NCBI RefSeq assembly: GCF_920984735.1
Contig: NZ_CAKLBU010000002.1
Location: 1-64,000, forward strand
DNA length: 64,000 nt
Source of the DNA: Pedobacter sp. Leaf250
GTDB lineage: Bacteria > Bacteroidota > Bacteroidia > Sphingobacteriales > Sphingobacteriaceae
Direction of reading: 5' to 3'
Part shown: positions 19,023 to 27,206 of the stretch, one piece after another
Layout: the number at the start of each line of letters is the position of its first letter
How positions within the stretch are numbered: position 1 is the stretch's first letter
Notes under the pieces: model-generated
What the model saw: the letters and a program-made list of their open reading frames with translations, nothing else
Database searches by the model: none
Told to the model about the DNA's origin: nothing
Translations under genes and position numbers: made by a program

Positions 19023-19787
19023 ATGATGAATTTAGCTGAAAGGCATCAGTTTATACTAAATCGCCTGCAAAGAGATCAATATATTAATGTGATAGATTTG
19101 TGTAAGGAGTTGAAAGTTTCATCTGTAACAATAAGAAAGGATTTAAAACTTCTTGAAGAGAAAACTTTACTGTTTCGAACACACGGTGGTGCAACCATTA
19201 ATAATCCATATACAGTTGATAGACCCGTAAACGAAAAGGAAAAAATACAGTCAACCGAAAAAAATAAAATAGGTTTAGCGGCTGTTTCATTATTAAATGA
19301 AAATGATTCAATTGTAATTGCTTCAGGAACTACAGTATTTTATTTTGCAAAAAATATTCCATCGGGCACAACTTTAACTGTTGTAACTTCCGCGTTAAAT
19401 GTTGCATTGGAATTAATGCGTGAACCAAGTATCGAAGTGATTCAACTCGGTGGATTGTTAAGAAAAAGTTCTTCATCAGTTATGGGTTCATATGCCGAAC
19501 AAGTGTTAGGTGATTTTTTCTTTAATAAATTATTTTTAGGTGTGGATGGTATTGATCTTGATTATGGTTTAACCACTACAAATGCGATGGAGGCGCACCT
19601 GAATAGAAAAATGATCGGTGCCTCGCAAAAAACAATTGTGCTGGCCGATTCTACAAAATTTGGAAAACGAGGTTTTGGAAAAATTTGCGGTTTGGAAGAG
19701 ATTGATCATATTATTACAGATAAAGGAATTTCTGAACAAATTGTAAAACATTTAGAAAGTTTAGGTGTTACTGTTACTATTGTGTAG
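19023..19787 (+). CDS. glpR: DeoR/GlpR-family transcriptional repressor
   Basis: The start is placed at the ATG at 19023 (MMNLAERHQFILNRLQRD), since upstream in-frame residues do not fit the family. The 254-residue protein has an N-terminal DeoR winged helix-turn-helix (INVIDLCKELKVSSVTIRKD, then FRTHGGA) and a C-terminal sugar-phosphate-isomerase-like ligand domain (ASGTTVFYFAKNI, GVDGIDLDYGLTT, LADSTKFGKRGF). It is divergent from glpD, so it probably represses the glycerol operon and is released by glycerol 3-phosphate. The symbol rests on this context. An imperfect inverted repeat CTCAA-TT-TTGAG at 18968-18979 is a candidate operator. Confidence 0.88.
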   Translation: MMNLAERHQFILNRLQRDQYINVIDLCKELKVSSVTIRKDLKLLEEKTLLFRTHGGATINNPYTVDRPVNEKEKIQSTEKNKIGLAAVSLLNENDSIVIASGTTVFYFAKNIPSGTTLTVVTSALNVALELMREPSIEVIQLGGLLRKSSSSVMGSYAEQVLGDFFFNKLFLGVDGIDLDYGLTTTNAMEAHLNRKMIGASQKTIVLADSTKFGKRGFGKICGLEEIDHIITDKGISEQIVKHLESLGVTVTIV

Positions 19788-19829
19788 TTTACATCGCTCA
19801 CCCTTAAACCAAAACGATATAATTTGAAT

Positions 19830-20222
19830 ATGAATACTAAACGAATACACATTCTAGAGGACGACCAAGAAATCAGGAATGTAATTGAAATCCTACTAAA
19901 AGAAGAAGGTTTCGAATTGCAACTGTCTTCTACTTTTGCAGAATTGAAAAAAAATATTCAGGATGCAATGCCTGATCTTTTCTTACTTGATGTAATGTTA
20001 CCTGATGGTAATGGAGCCGAAATTTGCGAAGATTTGAAAACAGATATTTTTACTAAACACATCCCTATTATTGTAATGTCAGCACAGAACAATAGCGAAC
20101 AAAAAGCTATCGCTGCATTTGCTAATGATTACATCAGTAAACCATTTGATATTGATGACGTACTGGAGCGTATTAATAAGCAATTAAAAATAAGCGCTGA
20201 AAAGAGCGCAACTAGAGCATAG
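19830..20222 (+). CDS. Single-domain response regulator
   Basis: The 130-residue receiver domain has the acidic pair in HILEDDQE, the phospho-acceptor D54 in FLLDVMLPDGNG and the conserved lysine in YISKPFD. I start at the ATG at 19830; an in-frame TTG lies two codons upstream. There is no DNA-binding output domain, so it probably acts through protein contact, as CheY or Spo0F do. No histidine kinase gene is nearby. It follows the glpR-like gene by 42 bases and ends at a strong terminator. Confidence 0.9.
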   Translation: MNTKRIHILEDDQEIRNVIEILLKEEGFELQLSSTFAELKKNIQDAMPDLFLLDVMLPDGNGAEICEDLKTDIFTKHIPIIVMSAQNNSEQKAIAAFANDYISKPFDIDDVLERINKQLKISAEKSATRA

Positions 20223-20237
20223 CTTTTAAGTTATATC

Positions 20238-20274
20238 CAAAAAAAAAGAGGAGCATTTGCTCCTCTTTTTTTTT
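20238..20274. terminator. Bidirectional terminator after the response regulator
   Basis: An A-run plus GAGGAGC pairs with GCTCCTC plus a T-run around an ATTT loop, giving about 15 bp of stem. It can act on both strands. Confidence 0.85.
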
Positions 20275-20386
20275 GGAATATTAATCTGCTTATTAACTAA
20301 AGACTTAATGACGTACGTTGGTAATATAAAATGAGTAAATCATAACGTTACGGTTATCAAAAGAAATTCAAAGCGATGATAAACGC

Positions 20387-20416
20387 AAAAAAGCTACCCT
20401 ATTGAGGTAGCTTTTT
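20387..20416 (-). terminator. Terminator of the tRNA-Ser gene
   Basis: On the minus strand AAAAAGCTACC pairs with GGTAGCTTTTTT around a 7-base loop. It begins 4 bases past the tRNA 3' end. Confidence 0.8.
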
Positions 20417-20419
20417 CAG

Positions 20420-20504
20420 CGGAAAGCGAGGGATTCGAACCCCCGGACCTGTTACAGTCAACAGTTTTCAAGACTGCCGCATTCGACCACTCTGCCAGCT
20501 TTCC
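20420..20504 (-). tRNA. tRNA-Ser (anticodon UGA)
   Basis: The minus strand folds as an 85-base type II tRNA. The 7-bp acceptor stem GGAAAGC/GCTTTCC is perfect, with G as discriminator base as expected for serine. The anticodon loop CTTGAAA gives anticodon TGA, which reads UCA codons. A long variable arm and the T loop GTTCGAAT are present. The CCA end is not encoded. It has its own promoter and terminator. Confidence 0.97.
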
Positions 20505-20509
20505 GGAGG

Positions 20510-20539
20510 CAAAAGTACAAACTCCGGTCAAATCTGCAA
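20510..20539 (-). promoter_or_regulatory. Promoter of tRNA-Ser
   Basis: TTG (20539-20537), a 19-base spacer and TACTTTTG (20517-20510) form a full match to the Bacteroidota TTG-N19-TAnnTTTG promoter. It sits directly upstream of the tRNA 5' end. Confidence 0.75.
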
Positions 20540-20599
20540 ACTATAGATGCGTTTTTTTTATATTAAATTGATAATTGCTTAACACAGAGGTAGAAAAAA

Positions 20600-21589
20600 T
20601 TATTTTTTCTGGATGTTTCCCTCAATCGGATCAGATTTTTTGAACAAGTTGAATGTTGGCCTGATAATTTTGACGCTGCGTTTACTTACATCAACACTCG
20701 CATTAAGTTCAAAACCAATAAGTAAAATCAAGGAGTTCAGGTATAGCCAGATCATTACTACGATTAATGTTCCGATAGATCCGTAAACCTTATTATACGA
20801 AGCGAAATGGTTGATGTAATATGAGAATCCCCAGATGGTTAAAAAAGCCAAAATGGTGGCCAACCAAGAGCCTGCGCTAAATAGCTTCCATTTCTTGGTA
20901 TGCGACGGGCCATAACGGTAAAGTATAGAGATGGTAATGAAATACAGGATAGCCAATAACGCCCATCTGGTAATGTTGATGGCGTAAACAGCCAAACTAT
21001 CTTTAATGTGTAATTCTCCTTTAATGTAGTTTAATGCAACCTCCCCAATTGCCATTGCGCTTATGCAAACAATTATGGAAAGACAAATCACTGAAGTTAG
21101 TACAAATGCTATTAATCTTTGCTTTAACCAGCCTCGGGTTTCTATAATTAAAGATGATTTGTTAAAAGCCTTCATCAAATTTTTAACACCATTTGTGGCG
21201 AAGAATATTGCAGATAGAAAACCAAAAGATAATAAACCTGTATTCTGATTTTTAACAATATCTTTTAATGTAGATTCAAAGGCATCATAAGCATTGTGCG
21301 GCAAAACCAATTCAATTAAATTTAATAATTGATCCTGGAAACCTTTAATTGGAATAAAAGGTATCAAGGTAAAGAGGAAAATTATTCCTGGGAATATGGC
21401 CAGCATAAAGCTATAAGCCAATGATGATGATTTGTTTACTAGTGTATCTTTACCAATTTCCCTAAAAAAGAAGGTTGCAACTGTGTAAAGGGGTAAGGGG
21501 CTAAATCCAGGCAATACACATCCCTTAGTCCATTCGATAAATTTCGAATAGATTCTAAGATGTAATAATTGCTTGTGTAACCATTCCAT
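20600..21589 (-). CDS. YihY/BrkB family inner-membrane protein
   Basis: The 329-residue protein has about six membrane segments, including SLAYSFMLAIFPGIIFLFTL, which is typical of the family, and the late motif YGSIGTLIVVMIWLYLNS. YihY proteins were once called RNase BN, but that activity belongs to another enzyme; they may act as transporters, and the true role is unsettled. It is the last gene of a minus-strand operon (PASTA protein, mltG, thioesterase, yihY-like) with a 9-base gap to the thioesterase. Confidence 0.88.
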   Translation of the reverse strand: MEWLHKQLLHLRIYSKFIEWTKGCVLPGFSPLPLYTVATFFFREIGKDTLVNKSSSLAYSFMLAIFPGIIFLFTLIPFIPIKGFQDQLLNLIELVLPHNAYDAFESTLKDIVKNQNTGLLSFGFLSAIFFATNGVKNLMKAFNKSSLIIETRGWLKQRLIAFVLTSVICLSIIVCISAMAIGEVALNYIKGELHIKDSLAVYAINITRWALLAILYFITISILYRYGPSHTKKWKLFSAGSWLATILAFLTIWGFSYYINHFASYNKVYGSIGTLIVVMIWLYLNSLILLIGFELNASVDVSKRSVKIIRPTFNLFKKSDPIEGNIQKK

Positions 21590-21598
21590 TTTTTTTAA

Positions 21599-22006
21599 TT
21601 AGAAATATTGTTTTACACCTTCCATAAAATTTTGGGGTGGGTGGCAAGGTCTTCTGGTTGCTTTATCTACAAAAACAAGAACGGTTTTTCCAATATTAAT
21701 TAGTTCTTCCTTTTCATTGTAAATTTCGTATTCCACATTTAAACGAACTGTAGGTAAATCTTTTACAATGCATTTAACAGTAAGTATCTGATTGTATAAT
21801 GCTGGTTTTAAAAACTTGGATTGAAGCTCTAACAATGGAAGCATTACACCTTCAGCCTCCATCGATTCGTAGGTTATGCCCGAACAAGCTTCAAAACATT
21901 CTGTTCTTGCTATTTCATAATATAGTGCGTAGTTCGCGTGGTGAACAACTCCCATTTGATCGGTTTCTGCATACCGCACTTTAACCTTCGTTTCGTGTAC
22001 AAACAT
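21599..22006 (-). CDS. Acyl-CoA thioesterase of the 4HBT/YbgC type
   Basis: This 135-residue hotdog-fold enzyme has the family signature VRYAETDQMGVVHHANYALY, in which the aspartate is the likely catalytic residue. Members hydrolyse acyl-CoA thioesters; YbgC works with the Tol-Pal and phospholipid systems. The start codon overlaps the mltG stop codon by one base, so it is probably translationally coupled to the cell-wall gene. The substrate cannot be told from sequence. Confidence 0.88.
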   Translation of the reverse strand: MFVHETKVKVRYAETDQMGVVHHANYALYYEIARTECFEACSGITYESMEAEGVMLPLLELQSKFLKPALYNQILTVKCIVKDLPTVRLNVEYEIYNEKEELINIGKTVLVFVDKATRRPCHPPQNFMEGVKQYF

Positions 22007-23061
22007 TACCTGAAAATATTTTTCTTGTTTAAGGCATCACGGTATTTTTTTGCATTAATTTCATGTTCTGCCTTCGTTTCGGCAAAGTTGTGATAGCCCG
22101 AAAAATCTTCTTTTGCACACATGTAGATGTAATTGTTTTCGTTACGGTTTAAAACTGCATCTATTGCATTAATACTAGGCATCATAATTGGCCCAGGAGG
22201 CAGTCCAGCATATTTGTAGGTATTGTAAGGAGATTGAACCTGCAATAGTTTACCAGTAACGCGTTTAACCGTAAAATCGTTATTTGCAAAAATAACGGTA
22301 GGGTCTGCTTGCAACAAAATTCCTTTGTTTAATCTATTTAAATACAAACCAGCAATAATCGGCATCTCTTTATCGTAGAGGGCTTCAGCATCTACAATTG
22401 ATGCTAAAGTGTAAACTTGAGCAGGTTTAAGATTTAAACTTGCAGCCTTTTGCTTACGTTCTGTAGTCCAAAATCTATCATACTCTTTATGCATCCGTTC
22501 CAAAAAGTCTGCAGGCGAAGTATTCCAATACATTTCGTATGTATTTGGAATAAACATGGTATAGATGTTATCCTCATTAAAGCCATACTTAGAAATTAAG
22601 GCAGATGAATCTAGCGCATTAATAAAGCTTAAAGAATCTGCTTCTAAATTACTCGCTAAGTAAGCAGCAAAGTTTTCTTTTTTACGGATATTTTGGAATT
22701 TTAATTTTACTGGCTCTTGATTTCCCGCTTTAATTAAATTGATCAACGTTCTGTTGGTCATGCCTTTTTTTAAACGGTAACGACCAGGCTTGAAACTGGT
22801 TGGTAAATTCATCTTACCTGCAGCTTTAGCAAACGAGGATGTACTGTTTAACATATCCCTTTTCTCAAGTTCAAATATCAACTCATCATAACTTTGGTTA
22901 GTTTTGATATATAAATATTTTTGATTTTCGGTAACGTTAGGCGAAAAGTAAAGCCTGTAAAAGTTTAGGGCAAAATAGCCAGCAATCAAAATAATAATTA
23001 CAGCAATAGCAATTACTGCTTTTTTACCAGTACTCATATTCTTTTTTTCTACTTCGGTCAT
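22006..23061 (-). CDS. mltG: Endolytic murein transglycosylase MltG
   Basis: MltG cuts nascent peptidoglycan strands and sets glycan length. The 351-residue protein has a short cytoplasmic tail, one membrane anchor (AVIAIAVIIILIAGYFAL) and the YceG domain. The active-site region reads LASIVDAEALYDKEMPIIAG and is followed by LYLNRLNKGILLQADPTVIF. Many homologues have SIVEKET where this one has SIVDAEA, so the first glutamate is an aspartate while the second is kept. It follows the PASTA protein gene by 6 bases. Confidence 0.94.
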   Translation of the reverse strand: MTEVEKKNMSTGKKAVIAIAVIIILIAGYFALNFYRLYFSPNVTENQKYLYIKTNQSYDELIFELEKRDMLNSTSSFAKAAGKMNLPTSFKPGRYRLKKGMTNRTLINLIKAGNQEPVKLKFQNIRKKENFAAYLASNLEADSLSFINALDSSALISKYGFNEDNIYTMFIPNTYEMYWNTSPADFLERMHKEYDRFWTTERKQKAASLNLKPAQVYTLASIVDAEALYDKEMPIIAGLYLNRLNKGILLQADPTVIFANNDFTVKRVTGKLLQVQSPYNTYKYAGLPPGPIMMPSINAIDAVLNRNENNYIYMCAKEDFSGYHNFAETKAEHEINAKKYRDALNKKNIFR

Positions 23062-23067
23062 TTTATA

Positions 23068-23838
23068 TTATTGTTCTTTATTCGAAAGTGTAATGTTAAT
23101 TCTTGTTCCAATGGCTACTTTAGTAACCGAATCGGCTGGCATTGGATCTTGTTTAGTAATAACGGCATTTGCACTGTCTGTAATGCTGCCTTCATAAATA
23201 ATATTCCCTAAGCTTAAATTCGATCCTTTTAGGCTAAACTTAGCTTCATCAACAGTTAAACCAACCAATTGTGGTACATCAACTTCCTGGCTGCCTCTGC
23301 CATCGCCTAAAACTAAATTAATTCTCGATCCTACTGGAATAATATCGCCAGCTGCAATTGCAGAGCCTCCGAACGATGCTTCTAAAACTACATCTCGGCT
23401 CACATCTGGTTTATAAGTAGTGTCGCCAAGTTTTAATCTCGAACTTTCAATAATTGCTTGGGCTTCTCTTAAGGTTTTAAAAGCAATATCAGGGAATTTA
23501 GTATTAGGGGTTTTGCCCGCATTAATAGTTAAATAAATGGTTCGGTTATCCTTAACAAAGGTGTTGGGATCAGGATCTTGATCAATAACAATTCCTGCAG
23601 GCTGATCCATAATAAAAACAGAATCTACTTCATATTTTAAACCAGCATCTTCTAATTTTTTAACTGCTTGTTCAAATGCCAAGCCTTTAACCATTGGTAC
23701 ATTTAACCCTTGACCATGTTTGGTATAATATCTTAAACTAAAAAATGCGATAAGCAGAAGCAATACAACAGTGATAACGGCAGCTAAAATATTGTTCCTA
23801 AAGCTTTTGGTTTTTAAATAATCTATAAATTTAGACAT
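23068..23838 (-). CDS. PASTA-domain membrane protein
   Basis: The 256-residue protein has a cytoplasmic N-terminus, one membrane helix (about 16-34) and three PASTA repeats outside (LNVPMVKGLAFEQAVKKLED, then about 112-180 and 185-252). PASTA domains bind uncrosslinked muropeptides or act as rulers at division sites. There is no kinase or transpeptidase domain, unlike PrkC or PBP2x. The gene heads an operon with mltG and lies divergently from ddl, so a peptidoglycan role is likely. Confidence 0.9.
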   Translation of the reverse strand: MSKFIDYLKTKSFRNNILAAVITVVLLLLIAFFSLRYYTKHGQGLNVPMVKGLAFEQAVKKLEDAGLKYEVDSVFIMDQPAGIVIDQDPDPNTFVKDNRTIYLTINAGKTPNTKFPDIAFKTLREAQAIIESSRLKLGDTTYKPDVSRDVVLEASFGGSAIAAGDIIPVGSRINLVLGDGRGSQEVDVPQLVGLTVDEAKFSLKGSNLSLGNIIYEGSITDSANAVITKQDPMPADSVTKVAIGTRINITLSNKEQ

Positions 23839-23983
23839 GAATCTTTAATTCTGGTGTTAGGCGTACAAATTCAAATGTAGTTAATTTAATATCGATAGCA
23901 TTTTTTGAATAATCGAATTTATTGCTTTGAGCAAATATAATACCATCAATTATTAATTCTCTCCCTCAAAATTAAACAAAGCA

Positions 23984-23991
23984 CAAAGATA
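23984..23991 (-). promoter_or_regulatory. Possible -7 element for the PASTA-mltG operon
   Basis: TATCTTTG on the minus strand is an exact TAnnTTTG match about 145 bases before the ATG. No TTG lies at the expected distance. Confidence 0.35.
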
Positions 23992-23995
23992 TTTA

Positions 23996-24003
23996 TATTT
24001 TTG
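23996..24003 (+). promoter_or_regulatory. Possible -7 element for ddl
   Basis: TATTTTTG is an exact TAnnTTTG match 48 bases before the ddl ATG. It lies almost back-to-back with the minus-strand element at 23984-23991, consistent with a divergent promoter pair. Confidence 0.4.
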
Positions 24004-24051
24004 ATGATATAATTACGATCAAATTCTATTTACAAATAAGGGTTTTTAAAG

Positions 24052-25038
24052 ATGAAAAAAACGATTGCATTGTTAACAGGCGGTACCACAGGCGAATGGG
24101 TTGTTTCGGTAAAAAGTGCGGCAACTATTGCTCAAAATATCGACACTGAATTTTACGATGTTTATAAAATTATGCTTAATGATAAGGGATGGTTTTATGA
24201 ACCTGCCGATTCCGTTAAAATAGATATTGATAAAAATGATTTTTCATTAACGCTTGAAGGTCGTAAGATTAAATTTGATGGAGTATTTATTGCCATTCAT
24301 GGCTCGCCAGGAGAAGACGGAAAACTGCAAGGATATTTCGACATGCTTGGTATTCCTTACACTACTTGCGATGCACTAACATCATCCATAACGATGAATA
24401 AAGGTTACACTAAAGCTATTGTAGAAGGTATTGACAATTTATTTACGGCAAAATCTATTCAGATTTTTAAGGATGGTGATTACAACTTGAATCAAATTAA
24501 GCAAGACTTAAAATTACCTTATTTTGTAAAACCAAACAGTGGTGGAAGCAGTATCGGGATGAGCAAAGTTAAACATGCTGATGATTTGGAAAGTGCTGTG
24601 GAAAAAGCTTTTAATGAGGATACTCAAGTGCTTATTGAAGAATTTGTAAGCGGAAGAGAATTTTCTATAGGCGTATACAGCGCTAAAAGCGAAATTATTG
24701 TTTTACCAACCACCGAAGTGATTCCTGCGAATGAATTCTTTGATTTTGAAGCAAAATATACTCCGGGCGCAACACAAGAAATAACGCCAGGTAACATGAA
24801 TGAGGAGGAATATTCAAGGGTTCATCAAATTATCAAAAGCGTTTATAAAAAACTTAATTGTAGGGGTGTAGTACGCGTTGATTATTTCCTTGAGCACGAA
24901 ACAGGTAAATTTTATTTTATTGAAATTAATACCATTCCGGGGCAAACGGCTACCAGTTTTATTCCACAACAAGTTGCTGCAATGGGCATCTCATTAAAGC
25001 AATTTTATACCAATTTAATGAAAGAAACCTTGGGGTAA
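24052..25038 (+). CDS. ddl: D-alanine--D-alanine ligase
   Basis: This 328-residue ATP-grasp enzyme joins two D-alanines for the peptidoglycan stem peptide. The N-terminal domain begins TIALLTGGTTGEWVVSVKSA. The phosphate-binding loop PNSGGSSIGMSKV and the metal-binding end FYFIEINTIPGQTATSFIP are present. It is divergent from the PASTA-mltG operon and is followed 5 bases later by a Crp/Fnr regulator gene, so the two are probably co-transcribed. Confidence 0.96.
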   Translation: MKKTIALLTGGTTGEWVVSVKSAATIAQNIDTEFYDVYKIMLNDKGWFYEPADSVKIDIDKNDFSLTLEGRKIKFDGVFIAIHGSPGEDGKLQGYFDMLGIPYTTCDALTSSITMNKGYTKAIVEGIDNLFTAKSIQIFKDGDYNLNQIKQDLKLPYFVKPNSGGSSIGMSKVKHADDLESAVEKAFNEDTQVLIEEFVSGREFSIGVYSAKSEIIVLPTTEVIPANEFFDFEAKYTPGATQEITPGNMNEEEYSRVHQIIKSVYKKLNCRGVVRVDYFLEHETGKFYFIEINTIPGQTATSFIPQQVAAMGISLKQFYTNLMKETLG

Positions 25039-25043
25039 CTTTA

Positions 25044-25628
25044 ATGGATATTCAACAGCTAATTAGCGATGGCTTTGCGATAAAAAAATATCCAAAGGAT
25101 GCGATTATATACGAACCTGGAATGTCGCCACGATATGTTTACTTTATTAAATCGGGAGAGGTAAGGATGGTTACTGTAAGCAAAGATGGGAAAGAATTTA
25201 TTCAAGGGGTTTTCAAAACAGGCCAGTATTTTGGAGAACCTGCGCTAATTGTAAATAGAAAATACCTGGCTTATACCATTGCCAGCAAAGATTCTGAAAT
25301 AATTCCAGTAGCAAAAAATCAATTCTTCAATTTAGTTGAAAATACGCCAGGGTTCAGCATCAACCTTATTCAAACGTTATGCAATAGACTGTTCTATAAA
25401 TCGATGATGTTAGAAGAACTGGCCAATGAAAAAGCAGAACATCGATTGTTAACGATTATTAATTATCTGCTAAACGATATCGAAACCGGTGAAAGCTTAA
25501 AAGTAAGCCGACAGGAACTAGCTGATATGACTGGTTTGCGGGTAGAAACGGTGATTAGAGAAGTTAAAATATTATCTGATAAGGGATTAATTCACACAGA
25601 AAAAGGAAAGATAATTCGACATTTTTAA
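25044..25628 (+). CDS. Crp/Fnr-family transcriptional regulator
   Basis: The 194-residue protein has an N-terminal cyclic-nucleotide-binding-type barrel (IYEPGMSPRYVYFIKSGEVR, GQYFGEPALI) and a C-terminal Crp helix-turn-helix (SRQELADMTGLRVETVIREV). It lacks the clustered N-terminal cysteines of oxygen-sensing FNR, so the ligand is unknown. It sits in an operon with ddl. A palindrome of the Crp/Fnr type lies just downstream, at the promoter of the DUF983 gene, which makes that gene a likely target. Confidence 0.92.
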   Translation: MDIQQLISDGFAIKKYPKDAIIYEPGMSPRYVYFIKSGEVRMVTVSKDGKEFIQGVFKTGQYFGEPALIVNRKYLAYTIASKDSEIIPVAKNQFFNLVENTPGFSINLIQTLCNRLFYKSMMLEELANEKAEHRLLTIINYLLNDIETGESLKVSRQELADMTGLRVETVIREVKILSDKGLIHTEKGKIIRHF

Positions 25629-25652
25629 TATTTCATGGATTAATTTATAAAT

Positions 25653-25696
25653 ATGATATAGATCATAATTTAACGATTTATTTAGGTTTACATTTG
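25653..25696 (+). promoter_or_regulatory. Crp/Fnr-like box and -7 element of the DUF983 gene promoter
   Basis: ATGAT-ATAG-ATCAT (25653-25666) is a perfect inverted repeat with a 4-base spacer, close to the FNR consensus TTGAT-N4-ATCAA. The -7 element TACATTTG is at 25689-25696. The box centre falls about 40 bases before the predicted transcription start, the position used by class II activators. No -33 TTG is seen, which fits an activator-dependent promoter. Confidence 0.55.
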
Positions 25697-25703
25697 TGGT
25701 ATA

Positions 25704-26111
25704 ATGAATTCCAATATGGCAGAGTTATCAAAATTTCAAGCTTTTATAAATTGTAAATGTCCACGTTGCCGTCAGGGCGACATTTTTACAGGAAGTGCAT
25801 ATTCTTTTAAATTGCAGAAAACCAATATTAATTGTCCGGTTTGTAATCTTAAATTTGAACGAGAGCCAGGTTTCTTTTATGTAGCAATGTTTGTAAGTTA
25901 TGCCATGAATGTCGCCGAGATCATTACAATTGGAGTGGCAGCTTATGTTTTAGGACTTGCATTGGTTTATGAAAACCTATGGTATTATGTTGGAGTAATT
26001 TTATTAGGCGTATTTTTGTGCTCTCCAATTAATTATAGATATTCTAGAGTAATACTACTTCATTACTTAACTCCAGGTTTGCATTACGTACCAGGAAGTG
26101 GAAATAAATAA
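25704..26111 (+). CDS. DUF983 family membrane protein with zinc-finger-like cysteines
   Basis: The 135-residue protein begins with a four-cysteine motif (CKCPRCRQGDIF, then NCPVCNLKF) that probably binds a metal, followed by FEREPGFFYVAMFVSYAMNV and two or three membrane helices. DUF983 proteins are widespread in Bacteroidota and alphaproteobacteria; their function is unknown. A second in-frame ATG at 25716 is an alternative start and would leave a more usual leader. The upstream Crp/Fnr-like box suggests control by the neighbouring regulator. Confidence 0.85.
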   Translation: MNSNMAELSKFQAFINCKCPRCRQGDIFTGSAYSFKLQKTNINCPVCNLKFEREPGFFYVAMFVSYAMNVAEIITIGVAAYVLGLALVYENLWYYVGVILLGVFLCSPINYRYSRVILLHYLTPGLHYVPGSGNK

Positions 26112-26143
26112 AGAAAAGCCCCAATTTAGTTGGGGCTTTTCTT
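26111..26143. terminator. Bidirectional terminator
   Basis: AAGAAAAGCCCCAA pairs perfectly with TTGGGGCTTTTCTT around a 5-base loop. It separates the DUF983 gene from the convergent lipoprotein gene. Confidence 0.88.
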
Positions 26144-26146
26144 CAA

Positions 26147-26668
26147 TTATTTCATAGGGTGCTGTATATATTCTGAAAGTCCCTGCACTTTTCCATCCTT
26201 TATTTTAAAATCATTGTACAATTGGATGGTATCAATTTTTCCATCTTTTGTAGAGGTAACCTGTTTGTACCACAAACTAACCCATTCTTCACTTTTATCC
26301 TTATTTATTACCGATGCCATATCTTCCATATCAATTTTAAAACTGCTCATTTTAGCAAATTCACCCTGAATTTGATTTAAGAATTGTATTCTGGTGCCTT
26401 TAAATTTATAACCATCTAAGTTGAACCAAACACTATCAGCAAGTAACTTTCCCATTGTAGCTGTGTCCATATTTTCAAAAGACTTGATGATACTGAGGGC
26501 AGTTAGTCCGTTTTTATGATCGTTGTTTATTTTCCAGCCTTGTACTTTTTTAAATGTATAAGGATACTTTGTGGTGTCTGCTGTTTCAGCATCGGTAGTT
26601 TTTGTATCCTTGTTTTGGCAAGCACCAAAACATAATGCCATTAGCAATAGAAATGAGATTTTTTTCAT
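26147..26668 (-). CDS. NTF2-like lipoprotein
   Basis: The 173-residue protein has a lipoprotein signal peptide with lipobox FGAC at residue 16 (FLLLMALCFGACQNKD), so it should be anchored to a membrane by its N-terminal cysteine. The mature part resembles an NTF2/SnoaL-like cone fold (TALSIIKSFENMDTATMGKL, DGYKFKGTRIQFLNQIQGEF). No active-site residues can be assigned. Its upstream region carries two nested inverted repeats that may be regulatory. Confidence 0.75.
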   Translation of the reverse strand: MKKISFLLLMALCFGACQNKDTKTTDAETADTTKYPYTFKKVQGWKINNDHKNGLTALSIIKSFENMDTATMGKLLADSVWFNLDGYKFKGTRIQFLNQIQGEFAKMSSFKIDMEDMASVINKDKSEEWVSLWYKQVTSTKDGKIDTIQLYNDFKIKDGKVQGLSEYIQHPMK

Positions 26669-26678
26669 AACAAATTAA

Positions 26679-26722
26679 TTTAGTTTAGTATGCTTAAATA
26701 TACTAAATATCTGTAAACTAAA
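26679..26722 (-). promoter_or_regulatory. Nested inverted repeats upstream of the lipoprotein gene
   Basis: TTTAGTTTA (26679-26687) pairs with TAAACTAAA (26714-26722). Inside, TTTAGTAT (26684-26691) pairs with ATACTAAA (26700-26707). The dyads lie 11-54 bases before the ATG and could be an operator; AT-richness makes chance symmetry possible. Confidence 0.3.
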
Positions 26723-26750
26723 TACTTGAAATTGAATTTTATGAACAACT

Positions 26751-27206
26751 TTACACTTTAGCAGAAGGATATTTCTTTTTGATTGAGCTAATCAGAAAAT
26801 TAATAACGGGCAAGATTTGAATGAAAATGAATATTATGAAAATTATATTGAGCTTTTTATGATGGCTCAAAATATAATCCATTGTTTCTGCATCAGTCGT
26901 TTCGATTAATGCTAACGATTTGTGGAATGCATCACTAATCCATACTGCAATAGAAGGTAATATAATTAGCAAACTGATATGTAACCATGTTAGTAGCTTA
27001 ATTGAAAAGTATTTGTTTAGAAACTTATATAATGCGGCAAACGTTATAAGAAATCCACAAATGAATGCCACAATGAAAGCATAGTTAACAAAGAAATAAG
27101 TATCCGCTATATTAATATCTATGGTGTGATTTACAAAAACAGTGGATATTAAATATGAAATTGCTGCAAATGCTAAAACATTGTATGGTTTAAAAATGAT
27201 TGCCAT
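26751..27206 (-). CDS. Small integral membrane protein of unknown function
   Basis: I do not recognise this 151-residue protein. It has four hydrophobic segments (starting VLAFAAISYLISTVFVN) and ends with a basic tail (SSIKKKYPSAKV). Its stop-start arrangement with the upstream cutC gene is immediate: cutC ends at 27207, so the two are co-transcribed. Cytochrome-c-oxidase-subunit-like topology is possible, but no haem or copper ligands stand out. Confidence 0.7.
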   Translation of the reverse strand: MAIIFKPYNVLAFAAISYLISTVFVNHTIDINIADTYFFVNYAFIVAFICGFLITFAALYKFLNKYFSIKLLTWLHISLLIILPSIAVWISDAFHKSLALIETTDAETMDYILSHHKKLNIIFIIFIFIQILPVINFLISSIKKKYPSAKV

